Below, one piece after another: positions 11,291-22,707 of a DNA stretch of 64,000 nt. The DNA lies in contig CP136061.1 of assembly GCA_032622095.1 (NCBI GenBank), positions 261,052,077 to 261,116,076 of the forward strand, read 5' to 3'. Origin of the DNA: Siphonodentalium dalli. Its lineage: Eukaryota > Mollusca > Scaphopoda > Gadilida > Siphonodentaliidae. How positions within the stretch are numbered: the stretch's first letter is position 1; the number at the start of each line of letters is the position of its first letter. The translations under genes and the position numbers were made by a program. The notes below the pieces were generated by a model that saw only the letters and a program-made list of their open reading frames with translations, had not been told where the DNA came from and did no database searches.

Positions 11291-12909
11291 CGCTCTTGCC
11301 TTTAATGTTCTCCAGATAATACTAAGTATCAGATGACTTTCATGTCAAATCCCATTATCATCAGCAAATTCTTGCACAGATAAGGTCTACTATCAATGGA
11401 GCGAATTTATGCAACAAACATGATAGATCTGTTGAATCTTCCCATCTAGGGTCTATCATTTGATGATATTGAGTTGGGAAAATCCTGTGCCAATGCATTC
11501 TCCTATATAAGAGTCTCCCCCGCCAATACAAGATAATACATTGGCCTAACAATATTTACCATGACCTTGTAAGCCAGTGCATTCTCTTATATATCAATTA
11601 ATAATATGTGAGGCTCCATATACCAGTGATCTTTACTGATTAGACCGTGTTGTGGCTGAGGTAGCTGTCACCCGGAGATGGAGAAATTCCTATTTTGATT
11701 TTCTATTTATGTGTACTATTCTACATCAGAATTTCTGAGGTGTATGGGGCAAAGCCCAGAATTTAGTTTTTAAATGGTCAAACTTGTGTCAAAATTCCTT
11801 AAAAATGGCTATATTCTATAAAATCAATCAATGATAGTTAAAATTGTGATAAATGAAACGAAACATCCACTTAACTGACCCCAATTAGTCTACTTATTTT
11901 GAGCAAAAAGAAATATCACAAAAGGATAGACGTATTTTGAAGAAAAAAAAGTCGATAATTTTTTGGCATATATATTTGACGAAATTTCAATGGTCATAAC
12001 TTAAAAATCGTTCCTTAAATCACAACCAAATGAGCTTTAAAAACAGCTCACATCATTTGTGCTACTATCTAATGAGAAATAATTACATGTACCATTTATT
12101 GTATATGTTTCGTTATATTCATGATATTGTTACCCCTACCGTCATTGTGTAATCTAGAATGGTCATGTCTCCCAATGTTTGCACTACGAACTCCCACGCC
12201 ACGGGGATCTCTATTCAAGAAATATCAATCATCAGTATATTGCTTATAAACCCCCTTGTTTATGTAATACAATTCCTTTTCAGAAAAAGCAGCATGTATC
12301 GGGGGGGGGGTGGAATTTTTTTTTTCCGACAAATATGCCAGGGTGGGTGGGTGGTCAAAGCCACCAACAAGCAATTTTTTCCGCAACTAAAGACAAAAAT
12401 TCCTGCTTGTTTTTTAGTGTTTTGGCAATGAGTTGGGCTTCAAAACCACTTTGAATGAGAGAAATAATGTAATTATAACTGTAAACTGACTGCAGGCAGT
12501 TATCGTGTTGTATTTTGTTGCAAATTTTGAAATCCAAGATGGCCGCTGGCAGCCATGTTTTTTTGGCCGAATAACCTAAAAATGACTCATTCCTATTTAC
12601 ATGTCCATGTTAACATCCATGATAAATAGTATGCACAGAAATTCATATACAGCTGTTTACAGTGAATTTCCCCCCGCAAATCTCTGTTTTAGTGTTAAAA
12701 GGGGGGGTGGGTGTCAAAAAATGGTCGGAAAAAACTGCCGAAAATGGAAACAAATTTGGCGGTGGGGGTGGGTGGGTACAAAAAATGATCGAAAGGGAAA
12801 AAATGCCATACGTGCCTGAAATTTATGCATGTATTGGATCAATGTACTTTCTCCTTGCATATTATAAAACAGTTTAAGTCGGTTATAACTTATTGGACTC
12901 GCTACCGTA
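11291..12909. other. Non-coding with fragments of hairpin and G-rich repeats
   Basis: About 11490-11545 and 11576-11600 carry pieces of the CCAATGCATTCTCTTATATA hairpin family described at 41-43 kb. About 12300-12360 and 12695-12790 are G-rich GGTGGGTGGG segments, each followed by an A-rich piece; similar segments recur at 37.7, 52.1 and 53.8 kb. No gene was recognised. Confidence 0.45.
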
Positions 12910-12995
12910 GGCTACCGGACATTCATAAACTAAATGGTCCCGGGTTATGCCCTTGACCATCTTGGCATCTAGTTTACGAATGTCCAGTAGCTCTT
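12910..12995. repeat. Short inverted repeat
   Basis: GCTACCGGACATTCATAAAC near 12911 faces GTTTACGAATGTCCAGTAGC ending near 12992. The arms are about 28 bp with a few mismatches. Confidence 0.75.
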
Positions 12996-13503
12996 CCGTT
13001 AACCCTGACATAGAGCCACATCGGTTTTTGTGTACAGGTACTCCAATCAATAATGCAGGCATGCCAAAAATATCTTCAGAAATTCCACCAGATATTTACA
13101 AAAATAATGCTCTGCTAGTATTTAATGTTATATGTACATGTAGCTACAATGGCACTGATTATTGTTACGTCCAATGCTGTTTTAGATTTAATTAGATCTT
13201 TGAGCATTTTCCGAAATATAATTAATGTACACAAAAATGACAAATTCTGAATATTACGGTTTGGTTATAACCAATTTTGGGCACCCAATCCTGTTGTAAT
13301 GGGTCGGCAAAGGCCTGGAACAATGTGTGATATATGAATCTGCTTAACAGAAGGTATACGCTTCAATCCATCACTGGAAATTTCCACCTTCATCATTCCA
13401 TGATGTTCTGTGAGAATTATATCTCATGTCCAAGCTGAGCTACATTAACACTTTTATTAATGTACATGTACATCATCTCGTTTGGCCCTTATTTGCAGGT
13501 AGG

Positions 13504-14083
13504 AACATGTTTGGAACTACATTTGAACTACAGAGAAGAATATTATCCCGATCTCTGAGCTTCGGGTAGTGTAATTCGATGTTCATACTAAGAATTAAAT
13601 GCTCAACATCATACCCACAGGTTGCATCCATGTACATGTGTATGTATAGCAGGAAATTCTCTAACATGGTGACTATGATGAAAGTCATTCAATGTTCCGC
13701 TTCCAGTAAGAAACCACATCTTTGGTTGGTAAGAAAGTCGCGCAACATATCCCATGTTTACATCTGGAGCCATCAACATAACGGAAACATGTTTGGAACT
13801 ACATTGGAAGTACAGAGAAGAAGTTCAACACAACAAGCACCTAAATGATTCTGAGCTTGAGTCAGTGTAGTTTGGTGTTCGTACTAAGAATTAAAGGTTC
13901 AGCATCGTACGCACAGTTTGCACTTATATACATGTGTATGTACTGCAGGAAATTCTCTTAACATGGTGACCAGGTTAAAAATCATTCAATGTTCCGCTCC
14001 CAGTAAGAAACCGTGTCTTTGATCAAAGAGTTGCGCAACATATTCTATGTTTACATCTGGAGCATCAACATAACGGAAACCAA
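13504..14083 (+). repeat. Two-copy tandem duplication, about 285-bp unit
   Basis: GGAACATGTTTGGAACTACA begins the first unit and a near-identical piece (CGGAAACATGTTTGGAACTA) begins the second at about 13782. Both units then carry TACATGTGTATGTA, GCAGGAAATTCTCT, AACATGGTGAC, CATTCAATGTTCCGC, CAGTAAGAAACC and CATCAACATAACGGAAAC in the same order. Divergence is about 15 percent by eye. No coding frame is conserved across both units. Confidence 0.85.
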
Positions 14084-14231
14084 GACCGTTCCATCATCTC
14101 TCGATGGCCTTTTTATGACGTCATTTATGTTGGAGAGAGGTATAGGAGATTTTGACATGTTCTGCTGATCATTCTTCGGAATAAGTGCCAAATTAATGTG
14201 AATGACCAGGACTGTTGGTAGAACATATACG

Positions 14232-14370
14232 CTGTTGTGGTGGATTGGCGGTAACATGGCATGACATTGACCGCTTCTAGTGTATGTTCAACCTCATTGC
14301 TTTGCGAATTGGTTGAACATAAACCCGAAGTCGTCAATGTCACACCATGTTACCATCAATCCACCACAAC
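14232..14370. repeat. Hairpin with about 39-bp arms
   Basis: GTTGTGGTGGATTGGCGGTA (from 14232) and TACCATCAATCCACCACAAC (ending 14370) are reverse complements over about 39 bp with few mismatches. They are separated by about 60 bp, typical of a small foldback element. Confidence 0.85.
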
Positions 14371-15631
14371 TAAACTAAAAACGTTTTACTGAACCAAGCA
14401 GTTCGCTATAAAATTATGAAACGTTCTTAGACATTATAATTGAAATTACCATGTAATCACATATTGAATGCATACATTTAGAAACCTAAATAATACGTTG
14501 AAAATGTTTGGATCTTGAATCTACAGTTAAAGGTGACATATGCAACTGGTTTCATCATTTGCCAAAATAATGAATTTAATTGGTTGCCCATTTGGTCAGC
14601 CAACATATCCTGCAATCGTGCTATTTTATAAATGCGCTTATCTGCTGATGTGCAGCGTAACATGTCAATGTTTTGAGATAGGTTTTGCATTTTGACCGAA
14701 AACTTCATTACCTATTTCCCCAAATTTTTGTGACATCACTGATTGAGGTTAAAGCAATCGCTGTTTATTTCTCCCAACACATATCATATTTCAGCAAGAT
14801 GATAAGTCAAGTGATACATGTATTTATTCTTTTACAAAGTGTATCTTATAATTGGATACAGAGCCAATGATAGGATTTGACCAGTAAAAGAAGAGTTCAC
14901 CGCCTGTCTCAAAATTATTTTAAAAATCTGATAGACAATTTTGGGGCTATCCCCTATGTGCTATAGGCCTATTGTGCGACGTGAATATGCCGCTTGTGAA
15001 ATAGTATTCCTTGAACTCATAAAATATAGGATGGATTCTCATCTAACTGAAAAGTGTGGTTGTTACACAAACACAACCTTCGGGTTTCCACTTTTTGGGA
15101 TCATGGAACATTAATATGTGGGGCCCAGATCACTCTAAAAACTGCTGCATGTCACCTTGAAGATTTTGTTCTATTATTTTGTGTATTAATTTCACTATAT
15201 CATTGAGATGTGTGAAGCGTGTGTATTATATAATTATATAAATTGACAAGCTACCGGTACGCATTAAAGAGTCTAAGGAAAATATCTTGGAATTCCATTA
15301 CCACCAAGAATCTTTACATCAGCATCAGACAAGCACAGCATTTAACATAAATTGGAGGCGACTAATTAAAGTCCTTCTTGTTAGTGCCTACTGGTGGTAG
15401 GGTGCGCGGAGAATGAGGATCCGAGCTATCTCTCTCTTTGTTTGCGAGCTGAGGTGCTGTGCTGAGGTTTAGTGTTCCAGATTTGTGCGTGTGCATTTAG
15501 TTCCCCTTTGTAAGTTGTCAACATGGATTACTATAGTGAGGGACACGTTGGGTGTGGGGAAGTTGATGTCAACGGGTGTGACACTGGTGAGAGAAATGCT
15601 CGTGGCCATATTTAATGTGATTGAGTAATGA
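14371..15631. other. Non-coding, nothing recognised
   Basis: AT-rich sequence without supported exon, RNA gene or repeat border. Short open frames here have no recognisable domain. Confidence 0.4.
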
Positions 15632-15822
15632 GGTAATAAATTCAAAAAGGCGAGGATGATCCTCCAGGGAGGTAATCTCAATCACTTGAATATCCTAAAA
15701 ATGGTCAGGATGATCCTCCAGGGAGGTAATCTCAATCACTTGAATATCCTAAAAATTAGGATATTCAAGTGATTGAGATTACTTCCCTGTAGGATCATCC
15801 TCGCCTTTTTGAATTTATTACA
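15632..15822. repeat. Palindrome with one arm segment duplicated
   Basis: TAATAAATTCAAAAAGGCGA (about 15634) pairs with the end at 15822 (CGCCTTTTTGAATTTATTA). The left side holds the segment AGGATGATCCTCCAGGGAGG to ATATCCTAAAAA twice in tandem (15652-15703, then 15707-15757), while the right arm holds it once. The result is a hairpin in which one arm was locally duplicated. Confidence 0.9.
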
Positions 15823-16555
15823 ACATTTAACAGTAAAGTGATGAAGCCAATCAGTCAATTGACGATTTTCATCGAATCCAGAGTTTTTCGACACATAGCT
15901 AAAATAGCATAATAAGTTTCCTGTCATTATGTCATATCTAGTCACATTGCTATTTTCACAGTGTTCACAAATTTTGTGATTACAACAACTAATTTAACAC
16001 TAATGTGTGTATACTTGAAGAGTCCATAATTGATCAATAATACCCATCAAGGAGAATAGAATTAAGCATTTCCAAGAATTGCAACAGTAAGCACCCGTTT
16101 TTCTTATCGCCAAAATGAAAGTGACAGGAGATAGCATTCTGTCCATCGTAACACTGCGAGTTGATGTTATACAGCAGGAATTGTATGCAGAAGCTATTTA
16201 TAGCGATGGCTATTTAACTGATAGTTATATTCATTAAGACTCTGTTATGTGTAACTTATTCTAGAGCCTAATTTTAATTAGAACTGATTATACACATGTG
16301 TATGGAGGTTATGTACACATGGAAAACTAGTTCGTTCGTATGTATTGACAAGACACAACAGGTGTATCCTCATGTCATGGCTGATTGGTCATCTGTAGCA
16401 GTTGATAACACATGCATGCCGTGAACATGTGATTAGAATCCAGGGACATTTTCATTAACTATATATGCTCTTTGTAACTTTAACAGAAATACAAATTCTG
16501 AATGCAAAAAATTATGGGCGCAGCGCGTGTTCAGCTGAAGTTAAGTTGAGACCAG
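15823..16555. other. Non-coding, nothing recognised
   Basis: No exon, RNA gene or repeat that I can support. Confidence 0.4.
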
Positions 16556-16710
16556 AATAATATTATCCATCATGACCTGGGGCGTGGGGATGGAAAGATC
16601 TCACCCGAGGGACAAGATATTTCGACCGATTGTTCGGACCCAATAGATGGCCCCGAAGATAAGATTTTTCTATGCCCACATCCCAGGTCATAATGGATTA
16701 TTTTTCTCCC
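16556..16710. repeat. Inverted repeat, about 45-bp arms
   Basis: AATAATATTATCCATCATGA (16556) and TCATAATGGATTATTTTTCT (16689-16708) are the ends of imperfect reverse-complement arms. They include GACCTGGGGCGTGGGGAT / ATGCCCACATCCCAGGTC. Confidence 0.75.
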
Positions 16711-16869
16711 AAACCCAAGAGCCTCATACTCATTGTTTTGTTTTATACCAAATATTGGCACATTTCAGTAGTTTCATAACGTACATCTGGGGAGAAATCT
16801 GATGCCACATTTGTGATTTTATTTGTTGATTTTGGTATATACTGGGAAAGCAAAGCACGATACCCACAC

Positions 16870-17200
16870 AAGCTAGCCTATATCATCAATGCTCCTGGCA
16901 TGAATTACAACACATTTTGTTAGACTGCCAGTCATTGCTACATATTCCGAATGACGTGTGGTACCATGTCATTGATCAATATGGTATTGAATGTTTTCTC
17001 TACCTGTCAGATGATCACTGACAATCTGACTCGCTTGCTGGTTAGGTCGGCCGCATTTATGTGGAAACAGTTTCATTTTGATAATGGTGATGATGTTCAA
17101 TTGCCCTTACAAGTACTTGTTTGCGATTCTGTACTTGGTGGAATTGATCCCCAGAGAATGACGACACAAGGCATCGCATCGATGAGTTGATTGAGTGGTT
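16870..17200 (+). pseudogene. 3' relic of a non-LTR retrotransposon ORF2
   Basis: One frame from about 16887 reads HQCSWHELQHILLDC, then NDVWYHVIDQYGIE and CFLYLSDDH before a stop near 17021. This matches, in spacing and residues, the C-terminal cysteine/histidine region of a LINE ORF2 and is close to the minus-strand relic at 55814-56593 (IIEHIIIDC, NEIWYDILNTFQIE). A shifted frame then reads SAAFMWKQF, again like a LINE C-terminus. The first cysteine pair is degenerate and a frameshift is needed, so this is a broken fragment. The catalytic reverse transcriptase domain is absent. Confidence 0.6.
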
Positions 17201-17223
17201 AAATATAGAATATCCATAAATAC

Positions 17224-17363
17224 TGTTGACGAGATACATCGTTTATTTTCGCGAGTATGATTCAGTAAATAAATTCCAAATGGGAACCGAGCTTTAGCGA
17301 AGTTCCCCCATTTGCTGAATTATACATTCGAGCGAAAATAAGCCTTGTATCTCGTCAAACTAT
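17224..17363. repeat. Hairpin element with central CGAG loop
   Basis: GTTGACGAGATACATCGTTT (17224) faces AGCCTTGTATCTCGTCAAAC (ending about 17360). The arms carry TTATTTTCGC and ATTCAG(T/C)AAAT. The centre is GGGAACCGAGCTTTAGCGAA. Similar hairpins whose centres contain CGAG/CTCG lie at 20838, 32050 and 61213. Confidence 0.8.
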
Positions 17364-19232
17364 ATGGGTATTATTTTTATCCATTTTAAATATAATGAAA
17401 TAATGTGCAATTGTTGGCTAAAAAAGCAGTACACAAGAGCGTTCTCAATTATGATTGTCTATACTCTTTGCTTTTGTGGATTTACGTGATACCCATACAA
17501 AAAATGGTGATGCCAAGTATTTTTCCTTGTAAGCCGAACATTATCTAAGGCAATTTTGGCAAATTTGGTGATTAATATATTCTTTCACTGCATATAACGG
17601 TACCTCAAGTGGACTACACAAAATTATAAAATTATCTTTTGGCTAATGGCTATGTGAGGTGCGAGGGCCGTTGTGACTCTACTCGACTGAAATGGTATGA
17701 AAGAGGCTACAATACTATTTCGGATGCCACGCACCTGGTGTCTCGATGCTCGTAATGAATGATACGGGAGAGTGGCTCCGCCCAGTTGTGACGAGGGATA
17801 CTAATCCATGCCCGTAATGTTCTCTGGGTTGAAGACTGATATCATGTCTGAAGGGTGCTTCCGTATTTTTTATTATTGGTTAAAGCTATAAAACAATATT
17901 TTGAACATGAACATGTTATGTTCTTTGGAATTATTTATCGACTCTTGTGTAGTCCACAACTGCATATAAACAATACAACCATTAGTTCATGCACTCCCAT
18001 TAGTATTGCAAAGCCCACAAAGTGAATTTTTGTAATATATATAAATATGTTTGAACAAATAAAAATCTCTAAAATAGATAAAAACGTCCCAATACGTGAT
18101 TTTTTTGGAATAAAGTAGAGACCCAGTGAAAGACCAGTATTTTTTTATGCGGACCTTTCACATGAATATATCTATTGAGTTTGAAGATTTATTTTACCTG
18201 AATTATAGCCCTTAGTATATCAGTTTTGTAATGTTATATATGACCTTTGGCATGATAACATGAACAAACTTCAACAAATTCCATTCATATTGGTTATATG
18301 GATCTTTCACAACAATATCTCATTTGATTTCAAAAGTAGGGATTGTCAGATATCTTTTCTACCAGAGTTATGGCACTTAGTTCTTCCATTTTTTGTATAT
18401 ATACATTAATTTATTGATTCTTGGTAAAACAGATTCACTCTAATATGAGCAACCAAAAAAAACTTGACCTAGGGCAATTTTGTATGCACAACCTTAGCTG
18501 GGTAGCATCAGTGCTCATGTTAAGAATGCGTTATTTGCGACCCTTCAAGTCATTTAAATAATTAAGTATCTGGGATAAACAGCAGCTGAAATATAACTCC
18601 TGACAAAGTTACATCTATGTTTTAAGAATATAATAAAGCTCTGTATTGCTGACTAGTAGCCCATTTATAAATAAGTTGATGCCCGCAGCACCTATCCAAA
18701 ATATTAACCATGCATTACTAGTTTAACTTTTGACCAATTTTGCTACATATGTTTAAAGGAACGCTCTTTATTGCTCATTTTTGCTTTTTAAAGACGTCTG
18801 AGGTCAAATGACACTCCATTTCAGTTTATCGCTGTTTTTAAAAATTGACAAATCAGATTGCAACAACCATTTTGGTTATATAATCAATTTGGATGAAATA
18901 AGTTTTAGTGTCCTTTTAAGACATTTGAAGTCTGATGAGATTCCCTGGCATTGGGTCAAATTTTCAACTATTAGAATCGATCGATTTTCACAAAATTGAC
19001 ATTGTTTTGTGCAGGCTAATGTATTTATTCCTGGTAAGAAACCTTGTATTGCAATTTGCTAAAAGCACAAATGCTCTGAACTATATATATAAATATTTAT
19101 GTTTTGTTTTGTTTTTAATAAATATTGAAATTATTTTCTGCATTGTCTTATTTTGTGGTCCACATGTCATTACTATCTTTAGAGGTAAAATAGCTACTTG
19201 GAGTGGTTAGATGGGACACCTTTGAATTACCA
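17364..19232. other. Non-coding, AT-rich
   Basis: No exon was recognised. About 18130-18400 has the look of a decayed dispersed repeat (paired phrases of the type GGACCTTTCACATGAATATA / GATCTTTCACAACAATATC). Nothing firmer can be supported. Confidence 0.35.
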
Positions 19233-19560
19233 ATTAAAATAGTTAGAATAACCATTCTAGGTAGAAAACTTTCCCACCAATAGTAGTTATCAGATTAACT
19301 ACCCGTAGGTAGTTAAAATTAACTACTGGGTAGTTCGTATTCATCCCCCTACCCAAAGTAGTTAAAAATTTGCCTCCCGTTGGGTAGTTAAAATAGCCCC
19401 CGGGGGTAGTTATTTCAACTACCGAATGTAGTTATTTTAACTACCAAAGGTATTTAATTTTTTACCTACCCATCAGGTAGTAAAATTAACCACCCAAGGT
19501 AGCGGGATGAATACGAACTACCTAAAGTAGTAAAATTTAACTACTTTTGGGGTTAATTTA
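19233..19560. repeat. Element built from GGTAGTTAAAATTAACTACC-type palindromes
   Basis: At least a dozen copies of (T)AACTACC or its complement GGTAGTTA in alternating orientation fill about 330 bp. The halves also pair at larger scale: GGGTAGTTCGTATTCATCCC (19328-19347) faces GGGATGAATACGAACTACCT (19503-19522). This is a palindromic mobile-element-like structure with no coding capacity. Confidence 0.8.
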
Positions 19561-20837
19561 CCAACTTTGAATTTAGTGTGTATACGCTTTTGAAAATGAG
19601 CACAATGGAAGTGACGTCAATAGATCCACTCTCTAATGGTGCCTATCGATTTACTAACAATGTTTCGCAGCAAGTGACTACCTATAAATTATGAGGCAAT
19701 TATTATGTAACCTAACTCTGATCAGGCATCATATACAAATTATCAAGTATCTTTACAAATTATTTTAATTCAAGTTGAATATTTGTCGATAAAACGCGCA
19801 TTATGAATCCGAGCAGCTAAGTGCTGTGTGCCGTTCACAAGCATGCAACCATGCCATCATGAATTTTTTATATATTTTTTCACAATAACGCAAAGATATA
19901 CAGTGTAACTCAGAAAGTGAACAAAAGGTGTCGGAAAATTAATCGATTCTATGAATGAATGAATGTCAATGACGCGCTGATCAACATGACTGTGTTCAGT
20001 TTGTGCTTTAAATAACCCCATGAGCGTATCTAGAGATTTGATGCACAAGAGGTATTGTAAAAAAACTAAAAGAATAAACCGTGCCGAAACGTCCAAGTGC
20101 TTGGGCCGAAACAACCAAGTGCCGAACAATAAGGTACCGAAACGTCCTGAAAACCAGGTGCCGAAATGTCCAGGTGATGAAACGTCCTGCACCAGTATTG
20201 ACTAGACCTAAGGAAATATTCATGTTTTGTTCTAAAACCAAACAATTGTACACTTAAGACTGGTTTGTTGAAAAAAATCAGAACAATATTGACCTATTTT
20301 GTGAGTGTAATTTCTCTAACATGAGGCGGATGAGACGCCACCAAACCCCCTGTCGCCACGTACCACGTACGTCCCTGGTTTATGAATTGAATCTCGCGAC
20401 CAGTTTTGTATTGTCATTTGGAGAAAACTCAATGGGCGGAGATGCAACTGGAAACTCCACTCTAATGTCTATGCCACAGCAATACTCTCTAGATAACGAA
20501 CGACATCCCATTGTGCTGTTTGTTGTTCATTGTGCAAAATGTCAAGTTATGTTCAACCAAGTGAGTTTCCTCAACTGAGTTTGTGTTATTTGAAGTACAC
20601 TGTCGTGAATAATCACCGGACACATTAAAACGGAGACTAGAATTAAAAACATATCGAGCAGTGTTTAATGATACCATGGTTATCCCGTCCAGATAAGTTA
20701 TATATCAAAGGCTCGCTGGTCTTATCGGGCTTAGAGAATACGACCAGCAATAGAAATTTGTGTTACATCCTAATACAATACTAAGTCTTCATTGGATCAT
20801 ATTGGATCGAATTTGTTATAATCAGCTGCATATAGAT
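19561..20837. other. Non-coding; short CGAAACGTCC-type repeats at 20080-20200
   Basis: About 20080-20200 contains five to six diverged units of (A/G)TGCCGAAACGTCC(A/T), which create a glycine/phenylalanine-rich frame on the minus strand. That frame is an effect of the repeat and is not called as a gene. The rest shows nothing recognisable. Confidence 0.4.
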
Positions 20838-20987
20838 AGAACGACACAAGTGTGTGAACATGATAACGTTATTGCACGAGGTTGTTCTGACGCGATGGTA
20901 AAACGAGAACCGGAGGTTTGAGTTTTACCTCGCGGCATGACAAACGAGTGCAATAAGGTTAACATGTTCGCACAACTGTGTTGTTCT
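20838..20987. repeat. Hairpin element, about 65-bp arms
   Basis: AGAACGACACAAGTGTGTGA (20838) faces TCGCACAACTGTGTTGTTCT (ending 20987). The arms include TTATTGCACGAG / CGAGTGCAATAA and GGTAAAACGAG / TTTTACCTCG. The loop is near AACCGGAGGTTTGAG. Confidence 0.8.
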
Positions 20988-20990
20988 ATG

Positions 20991-21250
20991 TTTATTGCAC
21001 ACTCTGAAGATTGTAGCTTGTACTATACTAAAACTTTAGGTCTATATCGTTTATTTAATTGCACAAACGTGTACTTAGTGTAGACTATACCTAATAATTT
21101 AGTGAAGAAATTGCCTGCTACGGTTGACGTCGCCAATGACGTTGTTGACGTAATCGGTTTGTATTGTTCAAGAACAATACACAATTTTTTATTGAAATCT
21201 TCTGTATTTTGCTGTATTTCGCACAAATAAGTCATTGAGTGTGCAATAAA
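20991..21250. repeat. Short element with 14-bp terminal inverted repeats
   Basis: TTTATTGCACACTC (20991-21004) and GAGTGTGCAATAAA (21237-21250) are perfect reverse complements about 230 bp apart. The element directly abuts the hairpin at 20838-20987, whose arms also carry TTATTGCAC, so both may be parts of one composite. A small internal hairpin (GTATTGTTCAAGAACAATAC) lies near 21160. Confidence 0.6.
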
Positions 21251-21316
21251 AAGGGGTACTCTACACTAAATGAATTTTAGCCATGGATTAGCGCAAAATA
21301 CACTCCTGTGCTCTCC

Positions 21317-21533
21317 TTTTATACTTAATAGAATGCACACAACACATGATATAAAATACACTCATGTGCTCTATGAACGATGCAAACAATATGGTATATA
21401 TAATGAAAATGAAGGTATCTATGAAGTCATTAGTTCATTCTCATTATAATTACCATGCTGTTTGCATCACTCATAGAGCACATTAGTGTATTTGATATCA
21501 TTTGTTGCATGAATTCTGTTAAGTATAAAAGAA
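21317..21533. repeat. Foldback element, about 105-bp arms
   Basis: CTTTTATACTTAATAGAATG (from 21317) pairs with ATTCTGTTAAGTATAAAAGA (ending about 21533). AAATACACTCATGTGCTCTA pairs with ATAGAGCACATTAGTGTATT. The arms nearly meet in the middle around 21428. The structure ends about 180 bp upstream of the lectin exon. Confidence 0.85.
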
Positions 21534-21710
21534 GATGGTCCCATAAATGGCCGGTTATAGTGTACAGTCCCCCTTTAATTTACACCCCTAAATGCCGTGT
21601 GTTAATAATCGATATATATTATAATTGCTCGTAATAACTCAGGGGGTTACTGTCTGTACAACCCTCGCGTATTCCACCTTTCACACCACATTGAACTATT
21701 CTTGTTGCAG

Positions 21711-21941
21711 AAGGAATTGTGTCGCAGATGACTAACGTTGCATTAACCAAAGAGTCATGGCAGTCTTCACCGGCCACAAACAATGCAGCCAGGGCCGTCG
21801 ATGGAAACACAAACCCATACCTCAGCGCCAATTCGTGCACAGGGACGGACAGCGAGACAAACCCATGGTGGATCGTGGACTTAGGAGCTATGTTTACCAT
21901 ATACACTGGGCGGGTTGTAAATAACAGAGGGACGTGTTGCT
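21711..21941 (+). CDS. F-type lectin (fucolectin) gene, internal exon
   Basis: The exon starts after a good acceptor (pyrimidine-rich tract ending TTCTTGTTGCAG at 21710) and ends at a GTGAGT donor (21942). It is 231 bp long with phase 1 at both sides. It encodes NVALTKESWQSSPATNNAAR, AVDGNTNPYLSANSCTG and TNPWWIVDLGAMFTIY, then GRVVNNRGTCC. This is the first half of an F-type lectin (FTP, discoidin/F5-8C-like beta-sandwich) domain; family members are usually secreted fucose-binding lectins of innate immunity. Joined to 32803-33032 the codon across the junction is TGG, giving RGTCCWAHLRN where the family normally has RGDCCGER-like sequence. The position usually held by the sugar-binding histidine reads glycine (CTGT), so binding may be altered. 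The signal-peptide exon is not identified. The intron after it is 10.9 kb and holds the LINE. Confidence 0.88.
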
Positions 21942-22467
21942 GTGAGTTATGTTTATATATTATACTAGCAGGGTTATCCGGCGGTGCCCACTCAGGTTAC
22001 AGTAATGTGAAACCCTCTGCATCATGTGAATATTTGGTGGGAATGGAGAATACTCTTACGTATTATGGAGATACAGATATTTTAAAGAAATGCCCAGGTG
22101 CTCCCCTTTTCTTATGCTATATACTGGCTAATTATTTTCAGTTTAAAAGAAATGTTGCTATGCACGTATAGCAGCTACATGTACCCGACACAGCGAGATT
22201 TTGAGTTGTTTATGTTAGGCGTTGAGTCTGTTCTAAAAATGAAAGAAATCCTCCATATCGGGCAGATATATCCTTGTCAGATGTCACTATTGTAGGATCC
22301 TGCGTTTTCTGTTATCTCAATAGGAACTATATTTGACTGCACACTGTGACAACTATTTTGGAACAGGCCTGCTGTACATTTCCATATCTCTTGACAATTG
22401 TAACTTTTTTGTGTGGAAACTATATTGAATGGGACAGACTCAATTGTGTTATAATATATACATGAGC
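21942..22467 (+). other. Lectin intron, upstream part
   Basis: Intronic sequence from the GTGAGT donor to the LINE target site. The frame stays open past the donor to 22169, but the encoded sequence leaves the lectin family exactly at the donor, supporting the splice. No other element is seen. Confidence 0.7.
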
Positions 22468-22483
22468 AAGTCTAATATGCAAT
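22468..22483. repeat. Target-site duplication, 5' copy
   Basis: AAGTCTAATATGCAAT occurs here and again at 29177-29192 right after the A-tail. The first two A residues are ambiguous with the tail. The matching 14-16 bp define the two borders of the LINE insertion. Confidence 0.92.
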
Positions 22484-22707
22484 GGACTTCCGGTAAAATG
22501 GCGGCGAGGTAAAACGTGTTTGGAACTCCGCGAATTAAAAATGAAATAATAATCTCCTCTTCAAGATTATATCCCCGCAAATAAGCTGAAATTGAAGAAA
22601 GATGTACGTAAAGCGATCCAAATGATTGGCATGTGTTCAAAAAGTACTCAGAAGTGAAAAAAAAATACAGTTTCTTCACTACACGGAATAAGGAGACTCA
22701 ATCAGCG
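22484..22707 (+). promoter_or_regulatory. LINE 5' region with ETS-like and YY1-like sites
   Basis: ACTTCCGG (22486-22493) is an ETS-type site and AAAATGGCGGC (22496-22506) fits the YY1 consensus. Both lie within 25 bp of the 5' border. In vertebrate L1 a YY1 site at the same place sets transcription start from +1; a similar internal promoter is inferred here. Two short upstream ATG frames (from 22602 and 22624) end before ORF1. Confidence 0.6.

Noticed and set aside
19857-20192. 111-residue minus-strand frame
   Set aside because: The first third is the CGAAACGTCC-type repeat; the rest has no recognisable domain.
22084-22171. Extension of the lectin exon to the stop at 22169
   Set aside because: Similarity to F-type lectins stops exactly at the GTGAGT donor at 21942, and the downstream exon matches in phase.
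22633-22707. Earlier start of LINE ORF1
   Set aside because: The frame is open but contains no ATG before 22708; a GTG start is unlikely in an animal transcript.
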